This document shows positions 10,341 to 19,366 of a stretch of 64,000 nt of DNA, piece after piece. The translations under genes were made by a program, and so were the position numbers. The notes below the pieces were generated by a model. It saw nothing but the letters and a program-made list of their open reading frames with translations, was not told the origin of the DNA and ran no database searches. Positions within the stretch are counted from its first letter, which is position 1, and every line of letters starts with the position of its first letter. The stretch is from Leptodesmis sichuanensis A121 (GTDB lineage: Bacteria > Cyanobacteriota > Cyanobacteriia > Leptolyngbyales > Leptolyngbyaceae): the NCBI RefSeq assembly GCF_021379005.1, contig NZ_CP075171.1:1426001-1490000 (forward strand). Reading direction: 5' to 3'.

Positions 10341-10500
10341 CAACGGTCTAATCCCCCGATCGAGGAATTAGACTGCAACCAGCGACAAAAACCCTGTCTG
10401 TGGGGAATTAGACCGCACTCAACGGTTGAAATTTTTATTAAAGGGTTTAGACCGCAGCCAGCAACCTAATATTCTATAGAGGATATTTAGACCGCTCTGA
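10341..10500. repeat. Four imperfect 40-bp tandem units plus one inverted copy
   Basis: The core TTAGACCGCA-like word recurs at 10369, 10409, 10448 and 10488 (spacing 40, 39, 40). Flanks on the minus strand resemble GTTGCTG...TGCGGTCTAATTCC. A reversed copy (CAACGGTCTAATCCC) sits at 10342-10356. The units overlap the 3' end of a decayed IS4-like transposase. They could be transposase binding sites at an IS end or the edge of a degenerate repeat array; nothing decides. Bases 10156-10340 hold nothing I can identify. Confidence 0.6.
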
Positions 10501-11465
10501 ACAGCAACAACTGCAATGACCATGGCAATCAATGTCGCCGCTGCTAACAGCATCAGCAGACAACCGAGGGCAGCAGCGCCACGCAGATGAGAGCGGATCA
10601 GGTCAAACGCAGCCGATTTGTAGTCCTTGAAATGCGGTTCAATACCGCCAAAGCGTTGACCATATCGTTCAAAGGTGGCTAAGGTTGGCGGTAGGTTGGA
10701 GAGGACGGCCCACGACTCACCCGCCAAGCCCAGATGAGCCGTGGCAAGATGACAGTTGATATCCTGGAGAATCGTCACCTCGCCCAACAAATACGCTTCT
10801 CCTTGGGGTGGCAACAAGTCAGCGACCGCAGCAGTTCTACCCGTTGAGAGGGTGACGTTCAAGTCCGATTTGGCTCGAATCGCCCAACTCCATTGCTGTT
10901 GTTACAACCAGCGAATCAACGCCCCGTGTTCAAAGCCTCGGTCGGCTAACAACGTGACCTGAACACCCTGAGGCAATCGTTGTTGCACCATTTCCAACAC
11001 GACTTTGTAGTCTTCAAAGCCAACGGTAGCGCTGCCATGTTCCAACACGTGCTGAGCCAGCACGACCGAGCGACCGCCCCAGACCAGACACACTTCAATC
11101 AAGCAATACTGATCCCACAGCACGCTTGTATCGAGCGTGAGCAGCATGGCCACGCCTTCCCAAGCTTCTAGAAACTGCTTTAAGAGCGGCACGTAAAAGG
11201 TTTCAGCGTCGATGTGCGCATTGTGGACAAAATAGTTCAAGCGCTCCATGTGACTGCGTGCCTGGCAGTCTCGGTGACTCAAGTAGGGCAGCCAATGGCT
11301 CAAACAAGCGCTCTGGGCTTGCAAGATCGCTGCCACATTCTCACAAAACCCCTGCAGGTGTCGTTGGTCTTTGGGGACAATCCATTGACTCAATTGAGTT
11401 TGCAGTTGACGATAAAGTGGGGGGATAGACATTGGGAATTGCTTTTTGTGTGGAAACTTGAGCAT
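10419..11465 (-). pseudogene. IS4-like transposase, broken by in-frame stop
   Basis: Two open segments (11465-10902 and 10862-10419) lie in the same frame, separated by a single TAA stop at 10902-10904. DDE elements are visible: LLTLDTSVLWDQ, then LLADRGFEHGALI, and a Glu-containing FERYGQRFGGIEPHFKDYKS segment typical of IS4-family enzymes. The C-terminal part runs into the 40-bp repeats, so the natural end is probably lost. The enzyme would have cut and pasted its own IS; it is now inactive. No clear terminal inverted repeats were found. Confidence 0.78.
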
Positions 11466-11581
11466 CCCATGTCATCCCCTTTTCTGTCACTCCTGTCTCA
11501 TCATGAGATTTCCTGGCTATCAGGCTTTCAGGACTTTTCTGCACCACTAAGGATTTTAGCTTTCTACGCCTGCGAGGGACT

Positions 11582-11812
11582 ATGCGGTCAATTGAGCAAC
11601 TGACGGAAGAAATACTGTCCTTGCCGAGCGCATCGAGGGCACTCCTTGTAGACATGTTGGTAGAAAGCTTGGAATTCGACACCGATGCTGCTATTCAAGC
11701 GGTTTGGGTTACTGAAGCCAAAAAGCGAAGAGATGAAATTCGAGACGGTTCTGTGCAACCGATTCCTGGTGATGAAGCCCTAGCCCAAGTGAGACGACTC
11801 CTTGAGCCATGA
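11582..11812 (+). CDS. Addiction-module antitoxin, PF09720-like
   Basis: 76 residues, starting MRSIEQLTEEILSLPSASRA with a VDMLVESLE segment and ending QVRRLLEP. This is the layout of the 'addiction module component' antitoxins of cyanobacteria. The start is ATG at 11582, preceded by GAGGGA. Its stop TGA overlaps the ATG of the toxin gene (ATGA at 11809-11812), the usual translational coupling. It would neutralise a RelE/ParE-type ribonuclease or gyrase poison and probably repress its own promoter. The partner is frameshifted, so this antitoxin may now be an orphan. Confidence 0.82.
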   Translation: MRSIEQLTEEILSLPSASRALLVDMLVESLEFDTDAAIQAVWVTEAKKRRDEIRDGSVQPIPGDEALAQVRRLLEP

Positions 11813-12104
11813 GGTATATATTCCATCCTGAAGCGTTGAATGAATATTCTGAGGCTGTTCAATACTACACTACACAGAGCAGAGAGTTGAGGTTGCTCAA
11901 GCATTTATAAATGCGATTGAAGATACGGTTTACCGGATCAGGGAAGCTCCAACCCGTTATGTTGCAATTGATGAAGATGTTCGGCGGTGCATGGCGCGTA
12001 AGTTTCCCTATGGTGTTCTCTACACGATTGAGCAGGACTACATCCTGATTTTGGCGGTCATGCATCGTAGTCGTGAACCTGGGTACTGGAAAAGCCGCAA
12101 GTAG
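11809..12104 (+). pseudogene. RelE/ParE-family toxin, frameshifted
   Basis: It begins MRYIFHPEALNEYSEAVQYY, the normal start of ParE-like toxins. The frame breaks after about residue 25, near 11872-11890. The rest is intact in another frame: VAQAFINAIEDTVYRIREAP, then RRCMARKFPYGVLYTIE and a C-terminal HRSREPGYWKSRK ending at the TAG 12102-12104. A 1-nt deletion or 2-nt insertion explains it. A functional toxin would be lethal without its antitoxin; this one should be silent unless the shift is a sequencing error. Confidence 0.8.
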
Positions 12105-12119
12105 CCATAACTGCCAGCC

Positions 12120-12209
12120 GCCTAACACTTTGTTGGTGCGGACGGTACAGAGGTTATCGGTGAGAGTTCAAGATTATCTGCCGCCGCACAACTTCACCGA
12201 AGTTCAGGC
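12120..12209 (+). other. attC-like recombination site
   Basis: The site starts with GCCTAAC, which fits the R'' consensus RYYYAAC. It is followed by TTGGTGCGGAC and later by CCGCAC-AACTT-CACC, which pairs with it leaving the unpaired bases typical of integron attC sites. It ends with GTTCAGGC, one base off the R' consensus GTTRRRY. It lies 16 bp after the toxin stop, where a cassette attC should be. No integrase is in the window. The site is degenerate, so the call is tentative. Confidence 0.5.
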
Positions 12210-13493
12210 GATCGCGGGAGGCTGAAGCAGCGGAGTGGTTAAAAAGAAGCGAAATAACTTGCGCAAATGAAACCCACACCCCGCCAAGAAAGCATTCATT
12301 CGGTCACCGACTGTGCCTCGTACATGGTTGCGCCCCAAGCCATGATCCTGTTTAGTGTGACCAATGATGGGTTCAATCGCATTGCGTCGTTTGAGCAGGC
12401 GCTTGAGGCTGCGGTTGGTTTGACGAGTGCCTGCCACGAGGACATCGACATCGGTGGGATGGTGGCGGGCACCCCGAAAGCCTTGGTCTACGGCTGCTTG
12501 CTTTGGCTTGATAGTGGTCAACCGCTGGGTTTGTCCTAAAGCTTGGCTCAGGGTTGCTCCATCATAGGGATTGCCATGCACCGCATCGATGCCAACAATC
12601 CAGTTGCTCCTCTGAGTCGTCACCAGGACGACCTGACAGCCAAACTCATAGCGCTGATGCACTTTGCCTTTGGCAATGCACTCGGTTTCAGGGGCATGAA
12701 CGCTGTAGAGTTTGCCGGTGTCTTTGGGCTGTTGCTGGTAAATCCGTTTGGCAATCTCGATCAGGACGTGCAAGTCTTGGGGGAGGGTAGGTAGTTTGCG
12801 CTCAATATCACGAATCACCCTTCCCAAGTAGGTGCGCAGTTTGCGAGTTTGTTGTTGGGCTCGTTTTCCTTGTCGGGCGGCAGCATCGCGACTTTGCCAA
12901 AACAACGCGTGTCGGCCCAGTCGCACGTAGCTTTGCCTCAGCTTGACCTGATGCTGGCGGGCTACACGCACCAACGTTCGTCTGGCTTTGTCATACAAGC
13001 GAGCATCGGTGGGAAAGGCGATGGCCTTCTCCTGCACGGTCGTGTCCACATTCACCTGGACAATCTCGGACGGCTTCAATGCCTGTTGCTGCATTGCTGT
13101 GCGCACCACCAGTCCCAACAGTTGCTCGACTCCCTCCACCCCGACTCGTTGTCGCCACTTTGGCAAACTGGTTGGATGACAGGGCAATTCGTGTTGAAAC
13201 GTCTCCTCACCACAAAAGTATTGCCAGTACGGGTTTTCCACCCACTTTGCCACTACCGATTCATCACTTTCGTCATACAACGCTTGCAAATAGTGCAAGC
13301 CCACCAGCAACTGGGTAGGCAACGGTGGCCGTCCTCCGCTACTGCTCACGCTGGGGCTAAATTCCCGTTCTAACTCATCCCAATCTAGGGCTTGACTCAG
13401 TTTGACCAGCGGATGCTCCAGATTTAATTGGTCTTTGAGTCAGGGTTGGGGGACTGAGGATGACCCAGATTGGGGCCGCAAGCCACGACTCAT
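12204..13493 (-). pseudogene. IS5-family transposase with N-terminal nonsense codon
   Basis: The long open part (13349-12204) has the IS5 hallmarks GGRPPLPTQLLVGLHYLQAL, VAKWVENPYWQYFCGEE, PTSLPKWRQRVG and VNVDTTVQEKAIAFPTDARL (first Asp). A second Asp lies in AAVDQGFRG and the final Glu in RRNAIEPIIGHTK. The frame continues upstream through DQLNLEHPLVKLSQALDWDE to an ATG at 13493. A TGA at 13440-13442 interrupts it. Expression could restart at a GTG (13349), losing about 48 residues. IS ends were not recognised; the C-terminus runs into the attC-like site, so the element may be truncated there. Confidence 0.82.
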
Positions 13494-13604
13494 TTCACCA
13501 AGTTTTGCTTGCTTGATTGCGTTTTCTGGGTATTCTACAGCCTTTCATAAACCTTCGAGACTTCTACTCTACCTGGCTTTGGATAGTTTTTCAGGGACAA
13601 CTAT

Positions 13605-13945
13605 TTAATCCACGATCCTAAGCGCCAGGTCATACAATCCGTGAGGGATTGCCACACCCTCTGCTAAGGACTTCCAGTCATGGTCAAACACTTCGACTCC
13701 CTGCTCCTGCGTATACAGTTGTCCTGCTCGATACAACCTGCCAATCAATTCTCTTTTTTTGTGTCTATACTCAACACCGGATTGCCTGCTGCTTGGTAAG
13801 CTTCTTTCAATCGTTCGATGTACTCAAACTGTTCATTTCGCTGAGGGTGCGTTCCGGTTGCCAGTCGCTTTTGAGCTTTCCGTTTGCGGTAGTGATGCTT
13901 TTCGAGCAGTTGGTCTACCACCGTGACGCTGACCGCAATCCCTTC
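13605..13945 (-). pseudogene. ISAzo13-family transposase fragment
   Basis: The minus-strand reading DQLLEKHHYRKRKAQKRLAT, then RNEQFEYIERLKEAYQAAGN and VLSIDTKK, is characteristic of the ISAzo13 (Rhodopirellula-type) transposase. A run of seven A residues then shifts the frame. Beyond it the other frame continues LIGRLYRAGQLYTQEQGVEV to a stop at 13605. Both ends of the element are missing. It lies just after the small membrane protein gene that follows glgB. Confidence 0.75.
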
Positions 13946-13948
13946 GCT

Positions 13949-14353
13949 TTATGCCTCTGGATTGCGCAGCCGTTCTTCGATGTCTTCTAATGTTTTCAGC
14001 AACAACCGTTTGGCCTGTAGTTTCCATCCCCATTTTTGTACCCGAAAGGCCAGGATGATAGCTGGGGCTGCAATCAACAGATCGAGCGGTTGAGTCATCG
14101 AAATCCCAAACAGTAACCCTAAACCAGCGATACCCCATAACGGCAGTGCGATCGCCTGCCGTTGTTCTTCTACCAGTTTGCCCAATCCCCCAGTTGGCAA
14201 TTCAGCCAACAAGGCTTCTTTGACGGTTTTCTGTTCAGCCGCTGTTACAGACAGGCCAATTTTCTGCCGTAACTTTTCCATCTTTCGGGCCTCGGTACTG
14301 TACTGGGTCAGTTCATCCTCTGCCATCATTACCAACCGCTCGTACTGTCCCAT
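13949..14353 (-). CDS. Small conserved cyanobacterial membrane protein
   Basis: 134 residues with no recognised domain. The N-terminal half is charged and helical (MGQYERLVMMAEDELTQYST, then MEKLRQKIGLSVTAAEQKTV). Two hydrophobic helices follow (LPLWGIAGLGLLFGI and LLIAAPAIILAF), then a basic, helical tail. It starts 5 bp after the glgB stop codon on the same strand, so the two are probably cotranscribed. Whether the C-terminus is native is unclear because transposase debris starts 4 bp after the stop. Function unknown. Confidence 0.6.
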   Translation of the reverse strand: MGQYERLVMMAEDELTQYSTEARKMEKLRQKIGLSVTAAEQKTVKEALLAELPTGGLGKLVEEQRQAIALPLWGIAGLGLLFGISMTQPLDLLIAAPAIILAFRVQKWGWKLQAKRLLLKTLEDIEERLRNPEA

Positions 14354-14358
14354 TTGCT

Positions 14359-16695
14359 TTAACCCTCAGCATCAGGAAGTTCAGCAGGACGATCGCTGGC
14401 TTTCTCCAGTGCTTCCTCCGTTTTCACCTTGTCGAGCTTCAAGACCAGCACCCCTAACGGAGGCAGGCAGAGGTCAACGGAATAGGGACGGTTCTGGCAG
14501 GCCCAGTCGTCGGTCCACTTGCCGCCCAGATTTCCCATGTTGCTGCCGTTAAACTCACGGGCATCGCTGTTAAAGATTTCCTTGTAGAACCCTTTGAACG
14601 GCACACCGACCCGGTAATGAGAATGGGGTTGGGGCGTGAAATTGCAGACGACGATGACAAAATCTTCGTACTCTTTCGCCCAGCGGATAAACGACACCAC
14701 GCTATGACGGTTATCGCTGCAATCAATCCACTCAAAGCCGCCCTGACCACCGCCAAAGTCCCAGGTGTACAGGGCGGGTTCGCTCCGATACAGGCGGTTG
14801 AGTTGGCTGAAGAAATACTTGAATTTCTGGTGTGGCTCGTACTGCAGCAGGTGCCATTCCAGGTCGCCCCAGACATTCCACTCGTTCCATTGCCCCAACT
14901 CCATGCTCATGAAGATGGTTTTCTTGCCGGGATGACAGAACATATAGGTGAATAAGGCCCGCATATTGGCATACTTCTGCCACTCATCTCCGGGCATTTT
15001 GCCAATCATGGCACTCTTACCATGGACCACTTCATCATGGGACAGGGCCAGCATGAAGTTCTCACTATGGTGATACATCATGCTGAAGGTGACATTGTTC
15101 TGATGGAACTGGCGAAACCAGGGATCCATGTGGAAGTAGTCCAGCATATCGTGCATCCAGCCCATATTCCACTTCAGGTTGAAGCCCAGCCCCCCAACAT
15201 ACGTAGGCCAGGACACCATCGGCCAATCCGTAGATTCTTCTGCGATCGACAGCACCCCAGGAAAGTAGCTGAAAATAACGTGATTGGTTTGCCGCAGGAA
15301 GTCAGCGGCTTCAATGTTTTCCCGCCCCCCGTATTGATTGGCAACCCACTCACCTGGTTTGCGCTGGTAATCCAGGTAGATCATGGAAGCCACCGCATCC
15401 ACCCGCACCCCATCAATGTGGAACTTATCAAACCAGAAGAGGGCGTTGGCCACCAGGAAATTGCGGACTTCATTACGTCCGTAGTTAAAGACTAAGGTGC
15501 CCCATTCCTTGTGTTCACCTTTGCGGGGGTCGGCGTGTTCGTATAAGTGGGTGCCATCGAAGAAGGCCAGCCCGTGTCCGTCTTTGGGGAAGTGGCCAGG
15601 AACCCAGTCCACAATCACACCGATGCCGTTCTGGTGGCACTGATCCACGAAGTACATGAAGTCTTCCGGCGTACCAAAGCGAGAGGTGGCAGCGTAGTAG
15701 CCCGTGACCTGATAGCCCCAGGAACCATCAAACGGGTGTTCGGCGACGGGCAGCAGTTCAATATGGGTGAAACCTAACTCTTTGACGTAGGGAATCAATT
15801 TGGCGGCCAGTTCCCGGTAGGTGAGAAAACGAGCACCGGGCTTGAGTTCGGAGACGATGACGACAGGTTCTTCCGTGCCATCGGGGCGTTTGGCAGGTTC
15901 CGAGGAAGAGGCGTGTAACCAGGAACCCAGGTGGACTTCATAGACAGAGATGGGCTTGGTCAGCGGATCGGAGTGGCGGCGTTCCTCCATCCAGTCCTGG
16001 TCGTTCCAGGTGTAGGAATCCAGATCGGCGACGATCGAAGCGGTTTTGGGTCGAGGTTCTTGCTGGAAGCCGTAGGGATCTGATTTCTCGTAAATATGGC
16101 CTTCCCAGTTCTTAATTTCGTATTTGTAATGTTCACCCACGCCGATGTCAGGAATAAACAGTTCCCAAACTCCGTTATCGCGTTTGCTCATCTGGTGTTT
16201 GCGGCCATCCCAAGAATTGAAGTCGCCCAGAACAGAGACATTACGGGCGTTGGGTGCCCACACTGCAAAGTAAACCCCTTTAACGCCATTCAGTTCGGTA
16301 GGATGTGCCCCCAGCTTTTCGTAAATCCGGTGGTGGTTCCCTTCGGCAAACAGGTGGATGTCGAAGTCGGTTAACCAGGGAGAACGGAAGGCATAGGGAT
16401 CATAGATGACGCGATCGTGCTCCCCTTCCTTAATCCGTAACTGATAATTGGCCAGTTCGGGGATGTCGATCGTGCATTCAAAGAAGTGGGGGTGGTGGGT
16501 AGACTGCATGGGGTACTCTTGTCGCTGCTCTGGCAGCAGTACCCAAACCGCTTCAGCCGTTGGTTGGTAAGCCCGCACCACCCAGATCAATTTTCCATCC
16601 TGTTCGATCTGATGGGGACCCAGCACCTCAAATGGGTTATGGTGCTGGTTCCAGACAATCCGGTCTACCTGATCTGGGCTAATGCTTGTTGACAT
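14359..16695 (-). CDS. glgB: 1,4-alpha-glucan branching enzyme
   Basis: 778 residues from the ATG at 16695; a 13-residue upstream extension is possible but lacks family similarity. The enzyme makes alpha-1,6 branches in glycogen by cutting and transferring alpha-1,4 chains (GH13). It has an N-terminal domain with [10 protein letters not shown], then CBM48 ([20 protein letters not shown]). The catalytic barrel has [18 protein letters not shown], the nucleophile Asp in [16 protein letters not shown], the acid Glu in IAEESTDWP and the third Asp in [10 protein letters not shown]. The length and order match bacterial GlgB. It is the first gene of a likely two-gene unit with the downstream membrane protein. 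Confidence 0.97.
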   Translation of the reverse strand: MSTSISPDQVDRIVWNQHHNPFEVLGPHQIEQDGKLIWVVRAYQPTAEAVWVLLPEQRQEYPMQSTHHPHFFECTIDIPELANYQLRIKEGEHDRVIYDPYAFRSPWLTDFDIHLFAEGNHHRIYEKLGAHPTELNGVKGVYFAVWAPNARNVSVLGDFNSWDGRKHQMSKRDNGVWELFIPDIGVGEHYKYEIKNWEGHIYEKSDPYGFQQEPRPKTASIVADLDSYTWNDQDWMEERRHSDPLTKPISVYEVHLGSWLHASSSEPAKRPDGTEEPVVIVSELKPGARFLTYRELAAKLIPYVKELGFTHIELLPVAEHPFDGSWGYQVTGYYAATSRFGTPEDFMYFVDQCHQNGIGVIVDWVPGHFPKDGHGLAFFDGTHLYEHADPRKGEHKEWGTLVFNYGRNEVRNFLVANALFWFDKFHIDGVRVDAVASMIYLDYQRKPGEWVANQYGGRENIEAADFLRQTNHVIFSYFPGVLSIAEESTDWPMVSWPTYVGGLGFNLKWNMGWMHDMLDYFHMDPWFRQFHQNNVTFSMMYHHSENFMLALSHDEVVHGKSAMIGKMPGDEWQKYANMRALFTYMFCHPGKKTIFMSMELGQWNEWNVWGDLEWHLLQYEPHQKFKYFFSQLNRLYRSEPALYTWDFGGGQGGFEWIDCSDNRHSVVSFIRWAKEYEDFVIVVCNFTPQPHSHYRVGVPFKGFYKEIFNSDAREFNGSNMGNLGGKWTDDWACQNRPYSVDLCLPPLGVLVLKLDKVKTEEALEKASDRPAELPDAEG

Positions 16696-16984
16696 GGAGC
16701 TACCTACTGAACGTCTGTAATGCGGCGATCGCAATCCGCGAAAATGTAAACTAATTTCAAATAACTGTAATAAACCGTATCAAAACATGGCCAAAGTCTC
16801 AAATATTATTTGCGAACTCTTGCCAGCTTTAAATCCCTATTCTATGGAAAAACCGCCCTAACGCTACCATTCCGGTAACAGAGCGGCTAGTTTGAGTCAA
16901 AAATATCAAAAACTCATGCAGAAGAACAGCACTGGTGTTGAGTGGGATAGTGCAGGAGAACTCTCTGATCCAAACGGTCTGAAT

Positions 16985-17284
16985 TCAGGCACTACCCGTA
17001 AACACAACCTCTGGGAACTTAGCTTGAGCTTCCGTAATCGGACGATTTTTACCTTCCTCTTGCCAGTAGTTAATCACTTCCGTGGCTTTATTCAGCAACT
17101 CAATGCGATCGACCTCCGAAATCCAGTGTTTGGCTTCCAGCTCATTCTTAAGCTGTTCCCAGGCATCATTACGAGGCCAGAAAAAATAAGAAGTCAGAGG
17201 ACTGGAACCCTTACCCACAACCTGGTCAACAGCCAGGGCTACGTCTTTGTCTAACCAAAGCACCTTGAGAATGAATTTTGGCAA
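16985..17284 (-). CDS. 30S ribosomal protein PSRP-3 (Ycf65-like)
   Basis: Recognised by [40 protein letters not shown] and a C-terminal [14 protein letters not shown] segment, the signature of the cyanobacterial and plastid small-subunit protein PSRP-3. It binds the 30S ribosome. Family members begin close to PKFxLKxLWLD. I place the start at a TTG (17282-17284) because GGAGG lies 5 nt upstream; this gives 99 residues. An ATG at 17332 would add a 16-residue tail not typical of the family. TTG initiation is an inference. Confidence 0.88.
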   Translation of the reverse strand: MPKFILKVLWLDKDVALAVDQVVGKGSSPLTSYFFWPRNDAWEQLKNELEAKHWISEVDRIELLNKATEVINYWQEEGKNRPITEAQAKFPEVVFTGSA

Positions 17285-17440
17285 CCCAACCTCCGCGCAA
17301 TCCCAAACTTTCAGTAATCTACAGCCTCCCATTCTACTGTAGAGTTCTCATTCCTGCACGCTGGGTCAAGAACAAATTTCTCTAAACTGATTGACAGCTT
17401 GCCCTATTTAACTGTTAGTATAGGCAAGGCAGATGCGCGA

Positions 17441-17512
17441 TGGGGCGTCGCCAAGCGGTAAGGCAGCGGGTTTTGGTCCCGCCATTCCTAGGTTCGAATC
17501 CTAGCGCCCCAG
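17441..17512 (+). tRNA. tRNA-Gln (UUG)
   Basis: A 72-nt cloverleaf. The acceptor stem is TGGGGCG/CGCCCCA with G as discriminator. The anticodon stem GCGGG/CCCGC encloses the loop TTTTGGT, giving anticodon TTG. The T-arm is CTAGG-TTCGAAT-CCTAG. CCA is not encoded. A MITE copy sits 74 bp downstream. Confidence 0.97.
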
Positions 17513-17585
17513 TTAGAACAAGTTAATTTAGGACTAGATTGAAGGCACTTTATCGTAGAGACTGTCTCTGCGGCCAGCACCTAAC

Positions 17586-17785
17586 CTGATTGACTGACAA
17601 AAGTTCCGAAAGGCTCATGTCTCTGTTGTCAACCCGCCCTAAAATAAATTTTGGGCTAACAGCGCAAGTCCATTCAAATGGACTAAAACTCTTGTCCAGT
17701 CATCTTTAGATGACTTTGGCGATGAGCCAGGAAATTGATTTCCTGGTGATACAGCGGGTGTTCAGGAGATTTGTCAGTCAACCAG
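17586..17785 (+). mobile_element. MITE-like 200-bp element, copy 2
   Basis: The element is 200 bp, has the same orientation as 4973-5172, and differs from it at only about six or seven positions. Both ends are intact (CTGATTGACTGACAAA ... TTTGTCAGTCAACCAG). A loop difference (TCATCT-TT-AGATGA here against TCATCT-TG-AGATGA) leaves the stem intact. No clear target-site duplication is visible. The rest of 17786-17998 shows no gene. Confidence 0.87.
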
Positions 17786-17998
17786 ACCCCTAACACATCC
17801 TACAGCCAGTACATTATTTAACGGCAAATCCCTAAGCGATCGATCAGGGGTGAAACGCCACCCTATATCAAGACTTCAAGAAATGCTAAGAAATTATACT
17901 TATCGGTCGATGGTTCTCATTCCTGTTCTACTCTGAAGTTGGGGAAGTGCATGAGTCATTAGACACCACTACTACAGGTCGCGGGAGGCGGAAGAGCA

Positions 17999-18220
17999 AT
18001 GGTTCCCTCAGTTCAATACTCCCTGGATGTCATCAAGAATGAAGTGGGCGATCTGGTGTGCGAGGGAAGAGTCGATCGCCACCAGCCGATTTATTGTCTC
18101 TGTGGCTGCTTCCCCGCGCGGGAGTGGAATTATATCGAATGTGAACTGGAGCGGCATGGTTATCTGCTGCGAGATCATATTGGCGATCTGCTGAGCCAGG
18201 AAACCTGGGGTGACGATTAG
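17999..18220 (+). CDS. DUF4327 family protein
   Basis: 73 residues beginning MVPSVQYSLDVIKNEVGDLV, with RQPIY-like QPIYCLCGCFPAREW and CELERHGYLLRDHIGDLLS. These are the conserved blocks of the small cyanobacterial DUF4327 family. Soluble, function unknown. A GGGAGGCGGAAGAGCA tract precedes the ATG and can serve as a ribosome site. It stands alone between a MITE and the divergent peptidase gene. Confidence 0.85.
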   Translation: MVPSVQYSLDVIKNEVGDLVCEGRVDRHQPIYCLCGCFPAREWNYIECELERHGYLLRDHIGDLLSQETWGDD

Positions 18221-18289
18221 CCTGACCCACTCACCTCAGCCGTAGCAGTATTTCATTTGCGATCGCGGATGGCGATAGTCGGCAGATGC

Positions 18290-18327
18290 AATCGGAAAAC
18301 GATCGTTCTGGACTTGGACAAGGTTGA
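18290..18327. repeat. CCAAGTCCAG palindromic element, partial copy
   Basis: ATCGGAAAACGATCG followed by TTCTGGACTTGGACAAGGTT is a shortened relative of the elements at 30737, 42813 and 61461. It lies between the convergent 3' ends of the DUF4327 and M23 genes. Confidence 0.6.
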
Positions 18328-18331
18328 ACTC

Positions 18332-19291
18332 CTAATTCCTGGCTCCTTGCCGCTGCACTTGCAGTTTCAATACAGGAGTGGGATCCTCGGCGACCCAACC
18401 TAAATTCGATCGCGATCGCACTTCAAAATGCAAATGGGGATTTTTAGAGGAAGGCCGACCGGAAGTACCCACCGTGCCAATTGTCTGGCCTCGCTTCACC
18501 GTCTGACCTGCCTTTACCCGAATGCTACCTAATTGTGCGTAACGAGTTTGCAATCCCTCCAGGTGATTAATGACTACCAGATTGCCATACACTCCCTGCT
18601 GACCTGCGAAGGCGATCGTGCCATCACCCACAGCCAGGACAGGAGTGCCAGAGGGAGCGGCCAGATCAATGCCACTGTGGAATGCTACCTGGCTGGTGTT
18701 GCCCTGTACCCCATACCCATAGCGCTGCAAAATGGATGATTCCGAAAGCGGCGTGGGAAATGGGGAGCCAGACAGGATCTGTCCCGTTGATGGGCCAGAG
18801 GATGAATTAGAGGTTCCCACAGGCGACCAATTGACACCTGGAATGAACACGGCTTTGGGAGCAGGCTGACAACCATTGACTTCAAACAACACATCAGGTC
18901 GCACTCCATAGGCTTTAGCTACATCCCGTAAGGTTTGCCCGGGCTTTACATCCACTCGAATGCCGTTAAACGGGGGAATTAAAATTTCTGTACCCACGGC
19001 TGCTTTGCCACTCTGTAAAGCTGGATTGAAGCCCATTAAGGTAGTCGGTAGTAAATTGTAGCGACGGGCGATCGTGTCCAGGGTTTCGCCACTGGCAACT
19101 CGATGGCGGGTAATGCGGGAAAGGGCCGGAGGAGAGCAGACTTGTTGTTGCGCGAGCAGGGGGGTGGAATGGGGGGTAAAGACGCGATTTCTCACGCCTG
19201 TACTGGAAAAAGAAGGAGGAGCAGTAAGTGCAAGGGTGGGATAGGTCAGGGGTATCTCCAGGAGGAGAGAAAGAGTTAAGGCAAGACGCAT
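18332..19291 (-). CDS. Secreted LysM-LysM-M23 murein endopeptidase
   Basis: 319 residues. An N-terminal signal peptide (LALTLSLLLEIPLTYPTLAL) is followed by two LysM domains: HRVASGETLDTIARRYNLLP near residue 63 and VKPGQTLRDVAKAYGVRP near 114. A C-terminal M23 domain carries zinc ligands in FHSGIDLAAPSGTPV (H-x3-D) and HLHFEV, plus TRYAQL. LysM binds peptidoglycan; M23 (LytM) domains cut peptide cross-links or activate amidases, acting in the periplasm in growth and division. It is divergent from htrA with only a few dozen bases between the starts, so they share a promoter region. Confidence 0.92.
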   Translation of the reverse strand: MRLALTLSLLLEIPLTYPTLALTAPPSFSSTGVRNRVFTPHSTPLLAQQQVCSPPALSRITRHRVASGETLDTIARRYNLLPTTLMGFNPALQSGKAAVGTEILIPPFNGIRVDVKPGQTLRDVAKAYGVRPDVLFEVNGCQPAPKAVFIPGVNWSPVGTSNSSSGPSTGQILSGSPFPTPLSESSILQRYGYGVQGNTSQVAFHSGIDLAAPSGTPVLAVGDGTIAFAGQQGVYGNLVVINHLEGLQTRYAQLGSIRVKAGQTVKRGQTIGTVGTSGRPSSKNPHLHFEVRSRSNLGWVAEDPTPVLKLQVQRQGARN

Positions 19292-19366
19292 AGGTGGTTG
19301 AGGAAAGTCGTTTCTAGTCTAATTGGGGATGTTAGGGTAGGAGTGCCGCGATTCATCTCTGCACCT

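Noticed and set aside
10341-10500. Second CRISPR array
   Set aside because: The conserved core is too short (about 10-12 bp) and the period (40 bp) too small for repeat plus spacer; one copy is inverted.
13649-13990. Plus-strand open frame opposite the ISAzo13 fragment
   Set aside because: The opposite strand carries clear transposase similarity, while this frame has no recognisable motif; it is a shadow.
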